A program made the position numbers and the translations under genes. The notes beneath the pieces are model-generated. The model saw only the letters and a list, made by a program, of their open reading frames with translations. It was not told the origin of the DNA and searched no databases. Source: Azonexus hydrophilus (lineage in GTDB: Bacteria; Pseudomonadota; Gammaproteobacteria; Burkholderiales; Rhodocyclaceae). Taken from it: a stretch of 64,000 bases of DNA. The stretch spans positions 186,001 to 250,000 of the forward strand of contig NZ_CAJHOB010000002.1 in assembly GCF_905120355.1 (NCBI RefSeq), read 5' to 3'. Shown here in pieces: positions 1-9,270 of the stretch. Position 1 is the stretch's first letter, and the number at the start of each line of letters is the position of its first letter.

Positions 1-672
1 GCTGTACCCGCCTTGCAGAAAAAGATGATCCGTCTGGCGCGTGACTACAACAAACTGACCATCACCGCCACCCAGATGATGGAATCGATGATCAGCTCGC
101 CCGTGCCAACACGGGCCGAAGTGTCCGACGTGGCCAATGCCGTACTCGACGGCACCGATGCGGTGATGCTGTCAGCAGAAACGGCTGCCGGCAGCTATCC
201 GGTGGAAACCGTCGAATCGATGGCGCGCATCTGCGTCGAAGCCGAGCGGTCGACGGACATCACCCTCGAGCGCGAATTCCTCGATCGGGTGTTCAACCGC
301 ATCGATCAGTCGATTGCCATGGCGGCCATCTGGACTGCGCATCACCTCAAGGTCAAGGCCATCGCCGCGTTGACGCAATCGGGTTCGACCGCCTTGTGGA
401 TGAGCCGTCTCAACTGCGGGCTGCCCATTTATGCTTTGACCCCGGATGCTGAAGCGCTGTCGCGCATGTCGCTGTATCGCGAAGTCCGGCCGCTGCTCAT
501 GCAGCAGCAGCATACCGAGCGCGAGCAGTTGCTGGCCGAGGCGGAAACGCTGCTGATCGAGCGCGGTATCGTCGAACGTGGCGACCTCATCGTGCTCACC
601 ATCGGCGAGCCCATTGGCAGCATCGGTGGCACCAACACCTTGAAGATTGTCCGTGTCGGCGAGCATTGCTGA
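1..672 (+). CDS. pyk: Pyruvate kinase, C-terminal part (5' end outside window)
   Basis: The reading frame enters from the left edge with no start codon, so only about 223 C-terminal codons are present. Pyruvate kinase converts phosphoenolpyruvate and ADP to pyruvate and ATP in the cytoplasm. The visible part holds the end of the catalytic barrel, with the family segment [19 protein letters not shown] followed by MLSAETAAG, and then the C-terminal domain ending in a short strand-rich tail. The class II aldolase follows 143 bp downstream on the same strand, a pyk-fba arrangement common in betaproteobacteria. No terminator is seen between them. Identification is firm; isozyme type cannot be judged. 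Confidence 0.95.
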   Translation, partial: AVPALQKKMIRLARDYNKLTITATQMMESMISSPVPTRAEVSDVANAVLDGTDAVMLSAETAAGSYPVETVESMARICVEAERSTDITLEREFLDRVFNRIDQSIAMAAIWTAHHLKVKAIAALTQSGSTALWMSRLNCGLPIYALTPDAEALSRMSLYREVRPLLMQQQHTEREQLLAEAETLLIERGIVERGDLIVLTIGEPIGSIGGTNTLKIVRVGEHC

Positions 673-815
673 TTGAATGAACGGGCGGGAGAGGACGCGG
701 GAATGCAGCTGCCGCCGTTTGCAAAACGCTCCCGCCCGGGCACAATTCCGCTTTTGCTGCATTCATCGCATCCGTCCGCGGCAAGCATCACTTTTCATAT
801 TTCACAGGAATTCCC

Positions 816-1880
816 ATGCCTCTCGTTTCCCTGCGCCAACTGCTCGATCATGCTGCCGAAAATGATTACGGCCTGCCCGCCTTCAACGTCAACAACATGG
901 AACAGGTCTGGGCGATTATGGAAGCGGCCAGCCAGCTCGACGCCCCGGTGATCATGCAGGCCTCGGCCGGCGCCCGCAAATACGCCGGCGAACCCTTCCT
1001 GCGCCACCAGATCCTGGCTGCGCTCGAAGCCTACCCGCACATTCCGGTGGTCATGCACCAGGACCACGGCCAGAGCCTGGCGGTGTGCATGGCCGCGATC
1101 AAGTCCGGTTTCTCGTCGGTGATGATGGACGGCTCGCTGGAAGCCGACGGCAAGACCGTCGCCAGCTACGAGTACAACGTCGACGTCACCCGCAAGGTCA
1201 CCGAACTGGCGCACAGCATCGGCGTTTCGGTCGAAGGCGAACTGGGCGTGCTCGGCTCGCTCGAAACCATGCAGGGCGACAAGGAAGACGGCCACGGCGC
1301 CGAGGGCAAAATGACCCGTGACCAGTTACTGACTGATGTCGAGCAGGCCGCCGATTTCGTCCGCCAGACCAACTGCGACGCGCTCGCCATCGCCATCGGC
1401 ACCAGCCACGGCGCTTACAAGTTCACCAAGAAGCCGACCGGCGACATCCTTGCCATCGATCGCATCGCCGAAATCCATGCCCGCATTCCGAACACGCACC
1501 TGGTGATGCATGGCTCGTCGTCGGTACCGCAGGAGCTGCTCGAGGAAATTCGCCAATTTGGCGGCGACATGAAGGAAACCTATGGCGTGCCGGTCGAGGA
1601 AATCGTCAAGGGCATCAAGCATGGCGTGCGCAAGGTCAACATCGACACCGACATCCGTCTGGCGATGACCGGCGCGGTGCGTCGCTACCTGTTCGAGAAC
1701 CCGTCCAAGTTCGACCCGCGCGACTACCTCAAGCCGGCCCGCGAAGCCGCCAAGAAAATCTGCCTCGCCCGCTTTGAAGCCTTCGGCTGTGCCGGCCAGG
1801 CGAGCAAGATCAAGCCGCTGGCGCTGGATAAAATGGCCGAGCGTTATGCCCGGGGTGAGCTCAATCAACTCGTGCGCTGA
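816..1880 (+). CDS. fbaA: Fructose-bisphosphate aldolase, class II (Calvin-cycle subtype)
   Basis: This 354-residue protein is a metal-dependent aldolase interconverting fructose 1,6-bisphosphate with dihydroxyacetone phosphate and glyceraldehyde 3-phosphate. The class II signatures are visible: the metal-binding HQDHG near residue 84, the catalytic-loop region [21 protein letters not shown] with another metal histidine, and the phosphate-binding NIDTDIRLA. Length matches the roughly 350-residue subtype called cbbA or fbaA in autotrophic and heterotrophic proteobacteria. The ATG at 816 follows an AGGAA ribosome-binding site. Gluconeogenic or glycolytic use is the safe inference; a role in carbon fixation would need a RuBisCO gene, which is not seen here. 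Confidence 0.95.
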   Translation: MPLVSLRQLLDHAAENDYGLPAFNVNNMEQVWAIMEAASQLDAPVIMQASAGARKYAGEPFLRHQILAALEAYPHIPVVMHQDHGQSLAVCMAAIKSGFSSVMMDGSLEADGKTVASYEYNVDVTRKVTELAHSIGVSVEGELGVLGSLETMQGDKEDGHGAEGKMTRDQLLTDVEQAADFVRQTNCDALAIAIGTSHGAYKFTKKPTGDILAIDRIAEIHARIPNTHLVMHGSSSVPQELLEEIRQFGGDMKETYGVPVEEIVKGIKHGVRKVNIDTDIRLAMTGAVRRYLFENPSKFDPRDYLKPAREAAKKICLARFEAFGCAGQASKIKPLALDKMAERYARGELNQLVR

Positions 1881-1905
1881 AACTGCTGCGTTTATTTAAT
1901 TGGTA

Positions 1906-2115
1906 TTGCGCACGGCTTGGGGCGCTGGATAATTGAAGTAAAACAGGTTCTCATTTAATTCGCTCGTAGAGCCGTTTCCAGTTTTCTGCGGTTTCAGTGT
2001 TTTTTTGTTCAGGTCGGCAAATCACGAAAGGATTCTCCGGCAACGCTTGGTCAGATTGTCACAATCCACGACATCGATCAGCACGCCGGAGGGTTGAAAC
2101 CCTCCGGCTTTTTTT
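1906..2115 (+). ncRNA. Candidate small RNA or long 3' leader (unassigned)
   Basis: The 436 bp between the aldolase and the chemoreceptor contain no convincing gene. A promoter-like pair (TTGCGC at 1906-1911, 16-bp spacer, GATAAT at 1928-1933) lies just after the aldolase stop, and a strong terminator ends at 2115, about 175 nt downstream. This would fit a free-standing small RNA. A short palindrome GATTGT-c-ACAATC sits near 2054-2066. No known RNA family was recognised; a c-di-GMP riboswitch was considered but the core does not fit. The remainder (2116-2316) is AT-richer and probably holds the chemoreceptor promoter. Confidence 0.25.
2085..2115 (+). terminator. Rho-independent terminator
   Basis: A perfect 9-bp GC-rich stem (GCCGGAGGG paired with CCCTCCGGC) with the 6-nt loop TTGAAA is followed by seven T residues at 2109-2115. 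It lies about 205 bp after the aldolase stop, so it ends either a long aldolase 3' UTR or the small-RNA candidate just upstream. Confidence 0.85.
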
Positions 2116-2316
2116 GTGCCGTTGCGCCGCTAGTTAAGGCATCTTTGCGCTTTTTTCGCAAATCGGGTTTTTTTCGCAGGAAAAGTGGCGAAAGTCGGTG
2201 TAATGTATTTGTAAAGTTATGTTAGTTTAGTTCTTTACAAAATATAAGCGGCTAATCGGTTCATGTTGATCTGCCGCCTTCAGATTCGTACAACAATGTA
2301 AGAAATTGGTGAAGCA

Positions 2317-4401
2317 ATGAAAAATAATCAGCCAGTGACGCGTAACGAAATTTCTTTTCCCAAAAATGCTTATATTGTTTCTCGCACCGACCTCAAAGGT
2401 GTCATCACCCATGTCAATGATGCCTTTGTCGAGATCAGCGGTTTTACCCGCGACGAGTTGATCGGTCAGAGCCAGAACATCATCCGGCATCCGGATATGC
2501 CAGAAGCTGCGTTCCGCGATATGTGGGCGACCATACAGGCAGGAAATCCGTGGCGCGGTGCGGTCAAGAACCGCTGCAAGAACGGCGACTTTTACTGGGT
2601 GGAAGCGTTCGTCATGCCCTTGAAGCGGCAAGGGAAGATTACGGGATACCAATCAGTGCGCACCCCGTTGTCGTCAGCCAAACGTGCCGAAGCCGAGCGG
2701 CTGTATGCAGCTGCCGGGCAGAAAGGGGCGCTGCCAACAACACGTCGGCGCCATCTGCCTTTGCGCGTGCTCATCGGCGGCACCATGCTGCTGCTGCTGT
2801 GCATGATGGCCGTACTGGGATTTTCCGGATTGTCCGGCCTGAAAGCGAGTAATGAGCAGTTGGTTGGCATGTATGAGGAAAACATGCAGCCGAGCAGCCT
2901 GGTCAACCGGGTCATTTTCCTGCTGGCGGATAACCGCACCCAGGTCATGCTGGCGTTGCAGCACGATCCGGCCAACGCGGCGGCGGCACTGCACGATCAT
3001 GCGCTCGACCGGTATGTTCAGGCATTCCAGAAAAACCGCCAGGAAATCGATGTGTTGCTGGCCAGCTTGCAGGCAGCGCGGCTGAGCGAAAAGGAAAAGC
3101 CTTTGCTCGAAGGCTTGATGGCTGCACGCGTGCGCTATGTCGAAGACGGGCTTGATCCGGTCATGACCCTGCTGCAGGGTGGGAAATACTACGACGCCAA
3201 TGCCGCACTGCTGACGCGGATCAATCCGCTCTACGCCGAGCTGCAGAAAGCAGGGCAGACGCTGATCGACGAGCTTGCCGCTGGCGCCAGTGCCCGTTAC
3301 CGCGAAGCTGAAGCGCGCTATGCCAGCATCCGCAACTTCGGTCTGGGATTGCTCCTGCTGGCTGCAGTACTGGCGGTGGGGGCCGGCCTGTTCCTGCTCA
3401 ACAGCATCGCGGTTCCGATCCGGAAAACGATTGCCTTGTTCGAGCGCATTGCCGAGGGCCAGCTGACCGATGAGATCGAGATCGGCAGCTGCAATGAAAC
3501 GGGGCAGCTGTTGTGCAACCTGGCGATCATGCAGAACAACTTGAAAGTCGTGCTCGACGATATCAATGCCGCCTCGCGCGCGGTCAGTGAGCGCAGCCAC
3601 CAGCTGGAAAGCCAGATGGAGCAGGTCAGCCAGCAGTCCGAGCAGCAGCAGTCCAGCGTCGAAGGGGTGGCGGCGGCCACCGAGGAATTCAGTCAGTCGG
3701 TGCAGGAAGTGGCGGCCAATGCGCACGATACGGCGCAGGCAGCGCAAGAAGCCCAGGGCCAGGTGGTGGAGAGCAACCGCCACATCAACCAGAGCATGGT
3801 AGCGACGACGCGCGTGGTCGATGCTGTGCAGGCGTCCAGTCAGACCATCGATCAGCTGAATCAGGCCATCGCCAAGATTGGCGACATCACTGGCGTGATT
3901 AGCGATATCGCCAACCAGACCAATCTGCTGGCGCTCAACGCGGCCATTGAAGCGGCACGGGCGGGCGAGCAGGGGCGCGGTTTTGCCGTGGTGGCGGATG
4001 AAGTGCGCAAGCTGGCCGAACGGACGACAGCGTCCACCGCTGACATCAAGAGCACCGTGAGCGAGATTCAGTCGGTCACGGCGCAGGCAGTGAGCAGCAT
4101 GAATACCGCCTCGCACGAGGTCGAAACCGGCATTGGCATGCTGCGCGAGAGTGTGGCGGGTCTCGAGGGCATCACGCATTCTTCCAGCCAGGTGACGCAG
4201 ATGGCCGGGCAGATTTCCGACGCTTCCCGTCAGCAGGGCATTGCCAGTGAGGAAGTGGCGGCGAGCATGCAGCAGATCACCGACCTGATCGAGCAGAACA
4301 CCGATTCCGCTCGCAATGCCCGGCAGGCGGCGGCGGAATTGCTGGACACGGCGCAGACCCTGCGCCAGCTGATTGCCAGCTTCGAACTGTACCGTCACTG
4401 A
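2317..4401 (+). CDS. Methyl-accepting chemotaxis protein with N-terminal PAS domain (Aer-like)
   Basis: A 694-residue chemoreceptor. Residues about 20-120 form an Aer-type PAS domain ([16 protein letters not shown], then NIIRHPDMP), the type that usually binds FAD and senses redox or energy state. A membrane segment at about 150-172 is followed by a periplasmic-sized region and a second segment at about 340-363, then a HAMP domain and the signalling hairpin with the invariant core [19 protein letters not shown] near residue 535. Having PAS in the cytoplasm ahead of two membrane segments plus an extracytoplasmic helical domain is more complex than Escherichia coli Aer, so both internal and external inputs are possible. 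There is no C-terminal CheR-tethering pentapeptide. Ligands are unknown. Confidence 0.93.
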   Translation: MKNNQPVTRNEISFPKNAYIVSRTDLKGVITHVNDAFVEISGFTRDELIGQSQNIIRHPDMPEAAFRDMWATIQAGNPWRGAVKNRCKNGDFYWVEAFVMPLKRQGKITGYQSVRTPLSSAKRAEAERLYAAAGQKGALPTTRRRHLPLRVLIGGTMLLLLCMMAVLGFSGLSGLKASNEQLVGMYEENMQPSSLVNRVIFLLADNRTQVMLALQHDPANAAAALHDHALDRYVQAFQKNRQEIDVLLASLQAARLSEKEKPLLEGLMAARVRYVEDGLDPVMTLLQGGKYYDANAALLTRINPLYAELQKAGQTLIDELAAGASARYREAEARYASIRNFGLGLLLLAAVLAVGAGLFLLNSIAVPIRKTIALFERIAEGQLTDEIEIGSCNETGQLLCNLAIMQNNLKVVLDDINAASRAVSERSHQLESQMEQVSQQSEQQQSSVEGVAAATEEFSQSVQEVAANAHDTAQAAQEAQGQVVESNRHINQSMVATTRVVDAVQASSQTIDQLNQAIAKIGDITGVISDIANQTNLLALNAAIEAARAGEQGRGFAVVADEVRKLAERTTASTADIKSTVSEIQSVTAQAVSSMNTASHEVETGIGMLRESVAGLEGITHSSSQVTQMAGQISDASRQQGIASEEVAASMQQITDLIEQNTDSARNARQAAAELLDTAQTLRQLIASFELYRH

Positions 4402-4460
4402 GCGGCAGGTTTTTCCGCCGCAGCTTAGAATGGGGGCTTCACCGCCCCCATTGTCTTGCC

Positions 4461-5873
4461 ATGTCTTTTTACCGCCGCCTGCTGCTGCTTTTTCTAACGC
4501 TTCTGCCCTTGGGGGTGGCGGCTCAGTTGCCGGATGAGTTTCGCCGCGAGTTGACCAGCGCGAAAATCCCCTTGACCAGCGTTGCCGTGGTGGTGCAGGG
4601 GCTGGATGCCCCGGCGCCGATCATCAGCCACAATGCCCAGCAGCCGATGAATCCGGCGTCGGTGATGAAGCTGGTGACGACCTTTGCCGCACTCGACCTG
4701 CTCGGGCCGGCCTACACCTGGCCGACGCGCGTGTTGAGCGAGGCTGCGGTGCGGGACGGCGTGCTGGCTGGTCATCTTTATCTGCAGGGAAGTGGCGATC
4801 CGCAGCTGGCCAGCGAGCATGTCTGGCAATTGCTGCGGCAGCTGCGGGCGCGCGGCATTGAGCGTATCGATGGCGACATCGTGCTCGACCGCACCGCCTT
4901 TGCCGCTGTTGATTTCGATCCCGCTGCCTTTGACGGCAAGCCGCTGCGCCCCTACAACGTCGGGCCGAACGGTCTGTTGCTCGATTTTCAGGCGCTGCGG
5001 TTTGCCCTGCAGCCGGCAGAAGGGCGCAGCGTTAACGTCTTCCTTGAGTCGCCCGTCAGCGGTTTCGTCCTCGACAACCAGCTACGTCTGCAGGAAGGAC
5101 CGTGCGCCGACAACTGGCGCGACCGTATTCATCTGCAGCTGATGCCGGCAGCGAGTGGGCAGCGCCTCGTCGCCAGTGGTGACTATGCTCGCCAGTGCGG
5201 TGAGCGCAGCCTGAGTTTGGCCCCCTTGTCTGCCGATGCGCATGCGGCCAGTCTCATTGCCAGTGTGTGGCAGGAGCTCGGTGGCCGGCTGACCGGGCGG
5301 GTGCGGGACGGCTCCACGCCCGCCACGGCGCAGCGCCTGCTGCAGCACGAATCCTTACCGCTCAGCCATGCCGTGCAGGGCGTTAATAAATTCAGCAACA
5401 ACGTCATGGCGCGCCAGCTCTTCCTCAGTCTCGATGATAGTGCCGCGCCAGCGACAGCTGCCGGGGCCGGGCGGCGGGTGCAGGCCTGGCTGGCGACGCT
5501 GGGGGTGAATGCGCCAGAGCTGGTGTTGGACAATGGTTCCGGCCTGTCGCGCCGGGAGCGGATCAGCGCGGCCAGCCTGAATGCCCTGCTACGTACGGCC
5601 TGGCAGCGGCCGGTGATGCCCGAATTCCTGGCCAGCCTGCCGCTGGCGGGGATCGACGGCACCATGAAGAAACGCCTGAAAAACAGCGCGGCGAGTGGTC
5701 GGGCGCGGATCAAAACCGGTTACCTCAATGGGGTGCGTAGTGCCGCCGGCTACGTGTTTGACCCGCAAGGCGGGCGCTATGCGGTGAGTGTGCTGATCAA
5801 CGACCCCCGGGCGGCGGACGGTGTCGCGGCGATTGATGCGCTGCTCGACTGGCTGGCGGCAGGGGGGCGCTGA
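4461..5873 (+). CDS. dacB: D-alanyl-D-alanine carboxypeptidase/endopeptidase (PBP4 family)
   Basis: A 470-residue periplasmic penicillin-binding protein that cleaves terminal D-alanine or peptide cross-links in peptidoglycan. Residues 1-21 are a signal peptide (LLLLFLTLLPLGVAAQ). All three active-site motifs of peptidase family S13 are present: SVMK at 67-70 with the nucleophile Ser67, SNN at 312-314, and KTG at 418-420. The long insertion between the first two motifs is normal for this family. Its stop codon overlaps the start of the next gene (TGATG), so the two are probably cotranscribed, although no functional link to the Fe-S protein is evident. Confidence 0.93.
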   Translation: MSFYRRLLLLFLTLLPLGVAAQLPDEFRRELTSAKIPLTSVAVVVQGLDAPAPIISHNAQQPMNPASVMKLVTTFAALDLLGPAYTWPTRVLSEAAVRDGVLAGHLYLQGSGDPQLASEHVWQLLRQLRARGIERIDGDIVLDRTAFAAVDFDPAAFDGKPLRPYNVGPNGLLLDFQALRFALQPAEGRSVNVFLESPVSGFVLDNQLRLQEGPCADNWRDRIHLQLMPAASGQRLVASGDYARQCGERSLSLAPLSADAHAASLIASVWQELGGRLTGRVRDGSTPATAQRLLQHESLPLSHAVQGVNKFSNNVMARQLFLSLDDSAAPATAAGAGRRVQAWLATLGVNAPELVLDNGSGLSRRERISAASLNALLRTAWQRPVMPEFLASLPLAGIDGTMKKRLKNSAASGRARIKTGYLNGVRSAAGYVFDPQGGRYAVSVLINDPRAADGVAAIDALLDWLAAGGR

Positions 5874-6616
5874 TGTCCGCTGGCGTGTCGCCCTGGCAGC
5901 AACTGGCTGACGCCGGCCTGAATCGCCAGCATGTGTTCGCCCTGGCCGACCTGCCGCCGGAACTCCGCCAACAGATCGCGGCGCAGGATGGCGAAACCCA
6001 GCTCATCCTGCTGGGACACGCCGGCCAGCTGTTATGGGAAAAGGTGCAGGCGGCGCAACGCGACCAGGCCGTCGATGCAGTTGCGGCCGACCCCATCGAT
6101 GCTTACACCGTGACCTGCGTCCGGCGTTTCTTCGCCCGCCAGGCGCCCGGCGTGGCGTATCGCATCCTTTATCCCGGTGCGCCGAGCGTGGGCCTGCAGG
6201 CGCTCGGGCAGCTGGCCGGCTGGCATCATGCCGCACCGTTCATGGTGGGCATCGATCCGCAGTGGGGCAGCTGGTTCGCCTACCGTGCCCTGATCGTTGC
6301 CGCCAGTGATTTCCCACTGAGTGAGCCCCAGACACATGCCCACCCTTGCGCGGCCTGTTCGGAACCATTGTGTCGCACGGCTTGCCCGGCGGCGGCGCTG
6401 CAAGCGTCCTTCGATCTGACCGCCTGTGCCGACTTCCGCTTGCAGCCGGCCTCTCCCTGTGCCACCAATTGCCTGGCCCGGCGCGCCTGCCCGCTGGGCC
6501 AGCAGCACGCTTATGACGCGCGCCAGATGCAGCATAGCTATGGCTACTCGCTGCAGGCATTGCAGCGTTGGCGGGCAGGACAGGCAGACAGCCCCGGCCT
6601 CTCGGCAGCAGACTGA
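5873..6616 (+). CDS. Fe-S protein distantly related to QueG / reductive dehalogenase C-termini
   Basis: A 247-residue protein with two cysteine clusters near its C-terminus, CAACSEPLCRTACP and CATNCLARRACPLG. These resemble the paired 4Fe-4S motifs of epoxyqueuosine reductase (QueG), but with altered spacing (CxxC-x4-C-x3-CP). The stretch LGQLAGWHHAAPFMVGIDP followed by QWGSWFAYRAL also resembles the region preceding the clusters in QueG. It is shorter than QueG (about 350 residues), so it is more likely a relative of unknown function than tRNA-modifying QueG itself. The start overlaps the dacB stop by one base, which indicates translational coupling. Membership of the superfamily is fairly likely; the reaction is unknown. 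Confidence 0.6.
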   Translation: MSAGVSPWQQLADAGLNRQHVFALADLPPELRQQIAAQDGETQLILLGHAGQLLWEKVQAAQRDQAVDAVAADPIDAYTVTCVRRFFARQAPGVAYRILYPGAPSVGLQALGQLAGWHHAAPFMVGIDPQWGSWFAYRALIVAASDFPLSEPQTHAHPCAACSEPLCRTACPAAALQASFDLTACADFRLQPASPCATNCLARRACPLGQQHAYDARQMQHSYGYSLQALQRWRAGQADSPGLSAAD

Positions 6617-6746
6617 TCTCTCCGGCCGTCCGTTGGTAACGGGTGGCGTGCGCCGCGGCAAGCTCTGCTAAGATCGGGCCCACGACTCGAAATCCGCCAC
6701 GGGCAGAGCATTTTCCCGTTTGGCACCTGTGTGAAGGAATGCGCCT

Positions 6747-7544
6747 GTGACTACCGTGAACTCCGTCCGTGATCTGCATGTTCTGCTCGTCGAACCGTCC
6801 ACGACGCAAGCGCATCTGGTCCAGCGCATGCTGGAGAACGCCGGTGTGGCAAGCGTTGATATCGTCAGCAGCGGTGCCGATGCCCTGGCAGCACTGGCGC
6901 AGGAAGTGCCTGGGCGGGTCCTGATCAGCAGTCTTTACCTGCCGGACATGGCCGGTACCGACCTAGTGGAAGCCCTGCGCCTCGATGTGCGCCATACTGC
7001 CCTGCCGTTCCTTCTCATTTCCAGCGAAACGCGGCCGCAGCGTCTGGAAGGGGTGCGCCAGTCGGGCGCCTGCATGATCCTGCGTAAACCATTCACGCCG
7101 GATGAGTTGGCTCGGGCCCTCAATGCCGCGGTCGATTACCTGAATCCGCCGGCCGAACTGGATATCGAGGAAATCGAAGCGCTGCGTGTGCTGGTGGTCG
7201 ACGACAGTTTTGCCTCGCGCCAGCACCTGCAGCGCTTGCTGAAAAGTCTGGGTATCGAGCAGATCATGTTGTGCAACAACGGTAAGGAAGCGGTGGCGAT
7301 CCTGGGCGAAAGCATGGTCGATCTGGTCATTACCGACTACAACATGCCGGAAATGGACGGTGCGGCGTTGGTCGATTACATCCGGAAACAGAGCTGGCAG
7401 AGCGATGTGCCGGTCCTGCTGGTGACCAGCGAGCAGAACAAGGGGCGGCTGGCCGCCGTGGAGCGGGCGGGGGTTTCCGCCATCTGCGACAAACCCTTCG
7501 ACGCCGCCAGCATTCGCCGCCTGATCAGCGACGCCTTGCGCTGA
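6747..7544 (+). CDS. Tandem receiver-domain response regulator, first receiver degenerate
   Basis: This 265-residue protein consists of two CheY-like receiver domains and no output domain. The second (about 146-265) is complete, with the acidic pair Asp152/Asp153, phospho-acceptor Asp197 in VITDYNMPEMDG and Lys249. In the first (about 10-130), the acceptor position is Ser62 (LISSLYLPDMAG) and the acidic pair is reduced to Glu16-Pro17, although Lys114 is kept. It therefore probably cannot be phosphorylated and acts as a regulatory or docking module. The GTG start at 6747 is supported by GAAGGAAT about 10 bases upstream. No adjacent kinase is present; a chemotaxis or phosphorelay role is inference. 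Confidence 0.85.
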   Translation: MTTVNSVRDLHVLLVEPSTTQAHLVQRMLENAGVASVDIVSSGADALAALAQEVPGRVLISSLYLPDMAGTDLVEALRLDVRHTALPFLLISSETRPQRLEGVRQSGACMILRKPFTPDELARALNAAVDYLNPPAELDIEEIEALRVLVVDDSFASRQHLQRLLKSLGIEQIMLCNNGKEAVAILGESMVDLVITDYNMPEMDGAALVDYIRKQSWQSDVPVLLVTSEQNKGRLAAVERAGVSAICDKPFDAASIRRLISDALR

Positions 7545-8073
7545 GCCAGCGGGCCACCTGCTGCTGCCCGACGATTGCCGCGCACAGCAGGACCAGCAGC
7601 GGATCGAAGAGAACGTCCCAGAGGTTGGCGAAGATTCCCGTCAGCCAGACGCCGAGGTCGGCGGCCAGGATCAGCAGCCATGGCGTTTGCCGCCGCACCC
7701 ACAGCCACAGGGTGAGCCCGCCGAGGAGGGCGAGCAGCAATCCCGGCTGGTAACCGAGGGCGTAGGGCGTAAATTCGCCCGGTAGCGCCCCGGCGACATA
7801 AAACAGTAGCGCCGCGCCGAGCAGATAGCGGGCGCTCGACGCCGTCAGCGGTGTGAGCGGCGTGGTCGGCAACTGGAGCAGGGCCAGCATCAGCAGGGTC
7901 ACCGAGGGCGGGCCAAACCAGGCGTGCAGCAGCGGCGCAATGCCGGCCAGCAGGGCAATGGTGGTGGCGATCAGCGCTGCCCGTTGCCGCAGATGGCCCA
8001 GCGGCAGGCGGCTGACCAGGGCGCCACAGAGCAGGCCATGGCCGAGCAGGCCGTAAATCGCGAGCAGATTCAT
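7525..8073 (-). CDS. Small polytopic inner-membrane protein, unknown function
   Basis: A 182-residue, very hydrophobic protein with about five or six predicted membrane segments, including LLAIYGLLGHGLLCGALV near the N-terminus and LLLALLGGLTLWLWVR in the middle. It ends in a short basic tail. The ATG at 8073 is preferred over an upstream TTG because GGAGG lies directly ahead of it. The gene lies downstream of the sialidase-like gene on the same strand, 52 bp away, and its 3' end overlaps the convergent receiver gene by 20 bp. I do not recognise a family. Co-occurrence with the secreted sialidase-like protein suggests the two act together. Confidence 0.6.
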   Translation of the reverse strand: MNLLAIYGLLGHGLLCGALVSRLPLGHLRQRAALIATTIALLAGIAPLLHAWFGPPSVTLLMLALLQLPTTPLTPLTASSARYLLGAALLFYVAGALPGEFTPYALGYQPGLLLALLGGLTLWLWVRRQTPWLLILAADLGVWLTGIFANLWDVLFDPLLVLLCAAIVGQQQVARWLSARRR

Positions 8074-8125
8074 GCGCCGCCTCCGGGGAGGGCGTCGCCG
8101 CAACTGGTGCGCATGTTCCCCCGGC

Positions 8126-9184
8126 TCATGGCGCCTCTCCTTCGCTTGTCAGCCAGGCCGGCGTGAAAGCGAGGTGCTGCAGGCTATGTCCGCGCCAGAC
8201 ATAGAGTAGATGGATGCGGCCGTCGCCCGTCCTCTGCAGCACCGGGTCGGTCAAGGGCTGGGGCGCATCGGGCGTCGGCGGGGCGCTGGCCACCCGGCGC
8301 ACGCTTTGCCACGACTTGCCGTGTGTATCCTGGGCATCACCCCACCAGAGCCAGAGTTCGCTGTGCTGCGGATCGCTGCTGCCGGCCAGCAGCAACTGCT
8401 CGCCGCCGAGGGGCAGCAGGGCATGCCGACCGTGTGTCGGCAAGGGCCGGGCAGCCAGCGCCCCGCCGGCGTCGGTGCGGGCAATCACCTGTCCGTCGGC
8501 ATTGAGCCGCAGCCAGAAAAAATGGGGGGCGTCGGGGCGCTCGGCCAGCGCCAGCAAACTGCCGCCATCCGCCAATGCCTGCGCGGGGCGTGCGCTATCC
8601 AGGAGACCACCCTGTAGCCAAGAGGAGACCGGTAGTCGGCGCGGCCTACTCCAGCTATGGCCGGCATCATGGGAAGTCATGCGGTAGATGGCCGGGCGCG
8701 TCCCTTGTCCGGGACCATGGGCGTTGAACCACAGATCGAGGCGGTCGGCATGGGCCAGCAGGTGCGGTCGTGAGATGCCGCGCAGGTGGGCCAGCGAGTG
8801 ACCGGCAGCCGTTTCGCGGGTGACGAGGGCGTATGGCTCGTGCCAGTTCTGTTGCTGCAAGGTGCTGAACCAGATGGCCTGATCCGCCAGGTGCTGGCCA
8901 TGCCCCTCGCCCAGCCAGACGGCAGCTAGCCGGCCATCCGGCAGGGCCGCCAGGCTAGGGCTGCTGACGCGGGCACTGCTGCCGGGCAGGGTGAGGCGAT
9001 AATGGCTGGCCGGCAGGACTGTGTTGGGCAGCGCGACGGGTGCAGCCAGCGCTGGCGCCGGCGGTTCAGTGCTGCGGCCGTAAGCGGCGAGCAGGAGTAG
9101 CGCACAGAGTGCGGCTGCGAGATGATGGCGGCCGTTGTTGAGAGAGCGGAACATGCCGTGCGGCAGGCGGGGAATGGGGCGCAT
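8126..9184 (-). CDS. Exported sialidase-like (BNR-repeat) protein
   Basis: About 352 residues with an N-terminal hydrophobic export segment (LAAALCALLLLAAYG). The body resembles exo-alpha-sialidase-type beta-propellers: an Asp-box-like HDAGHSWSRP, a short ISRPHLL segment after it, and repeated S-x-P/W-containing blades. The ATG at 9184 is chosen over an upstream start because it begins directly before the basic signal region. Sialidase-like folds are used by many hydrolases and non-enzymatic propellers, so activity on sialic acid should not be assumed. It is divergent from the GGDEF-EAL gene across 86 bp. Confidence 0.6.
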   Translation of the reverse strand: MRPIPRLPHGMFRSLNNGRHHLAAALCALLLLAAYGRSTEPPAPALAAPVALPNTVLPASHYRLTLPGSSARVSSPSLAALPDGRLAAVWLGEGHGQHLADQAIWFSTLQQQNWHEPYALVTRETAAGHSLAHLRGISRPHLLAHADRLDLWFNAHGPGQGTRPAIYRMTSHDAGHSWSRPRRLPVSSWLQGGLLDSARPAQALADGGSLLALAERPDAPHFFWLRLNADGQVIARTDAGGALAARPLPTHGRHALLPLGGEQLLLAGSSDPQHSELWLWWGDAQDTHGKSWQSVRRVASAPPTPDAPQPLTDPVLQRTGDGRIHLLYVWRGHSLQHLAFTPAWLTSEGEAP

Positions 9185-9270
9185 GCCGGCATTGTAAAGT
9201 CTCTTTTTCTTTTGCCGTATCAAGGTCGTTCGCTGACAAGGGTGTGATAATTTCCGCCCCGGGGAGATAC

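Noticed and set aside
1990-2115. c-di-GMP (GEMM) riboswitch ahead of the chemoreceptor
   Set aside because: A GGCAAA stretch and a GAAA loop are present, but the second conserved half (GGGACGCAAAGCC-like) does not fit, and a terminator lies 200 bp before the gene.
2674-4398. Long open frame opposite the chemoreceptor gene
   Set aside because: It is a high-GC shadow of the clearly coding plus strand; its product is a His/Arg/Gln-rich sequence without any domain.
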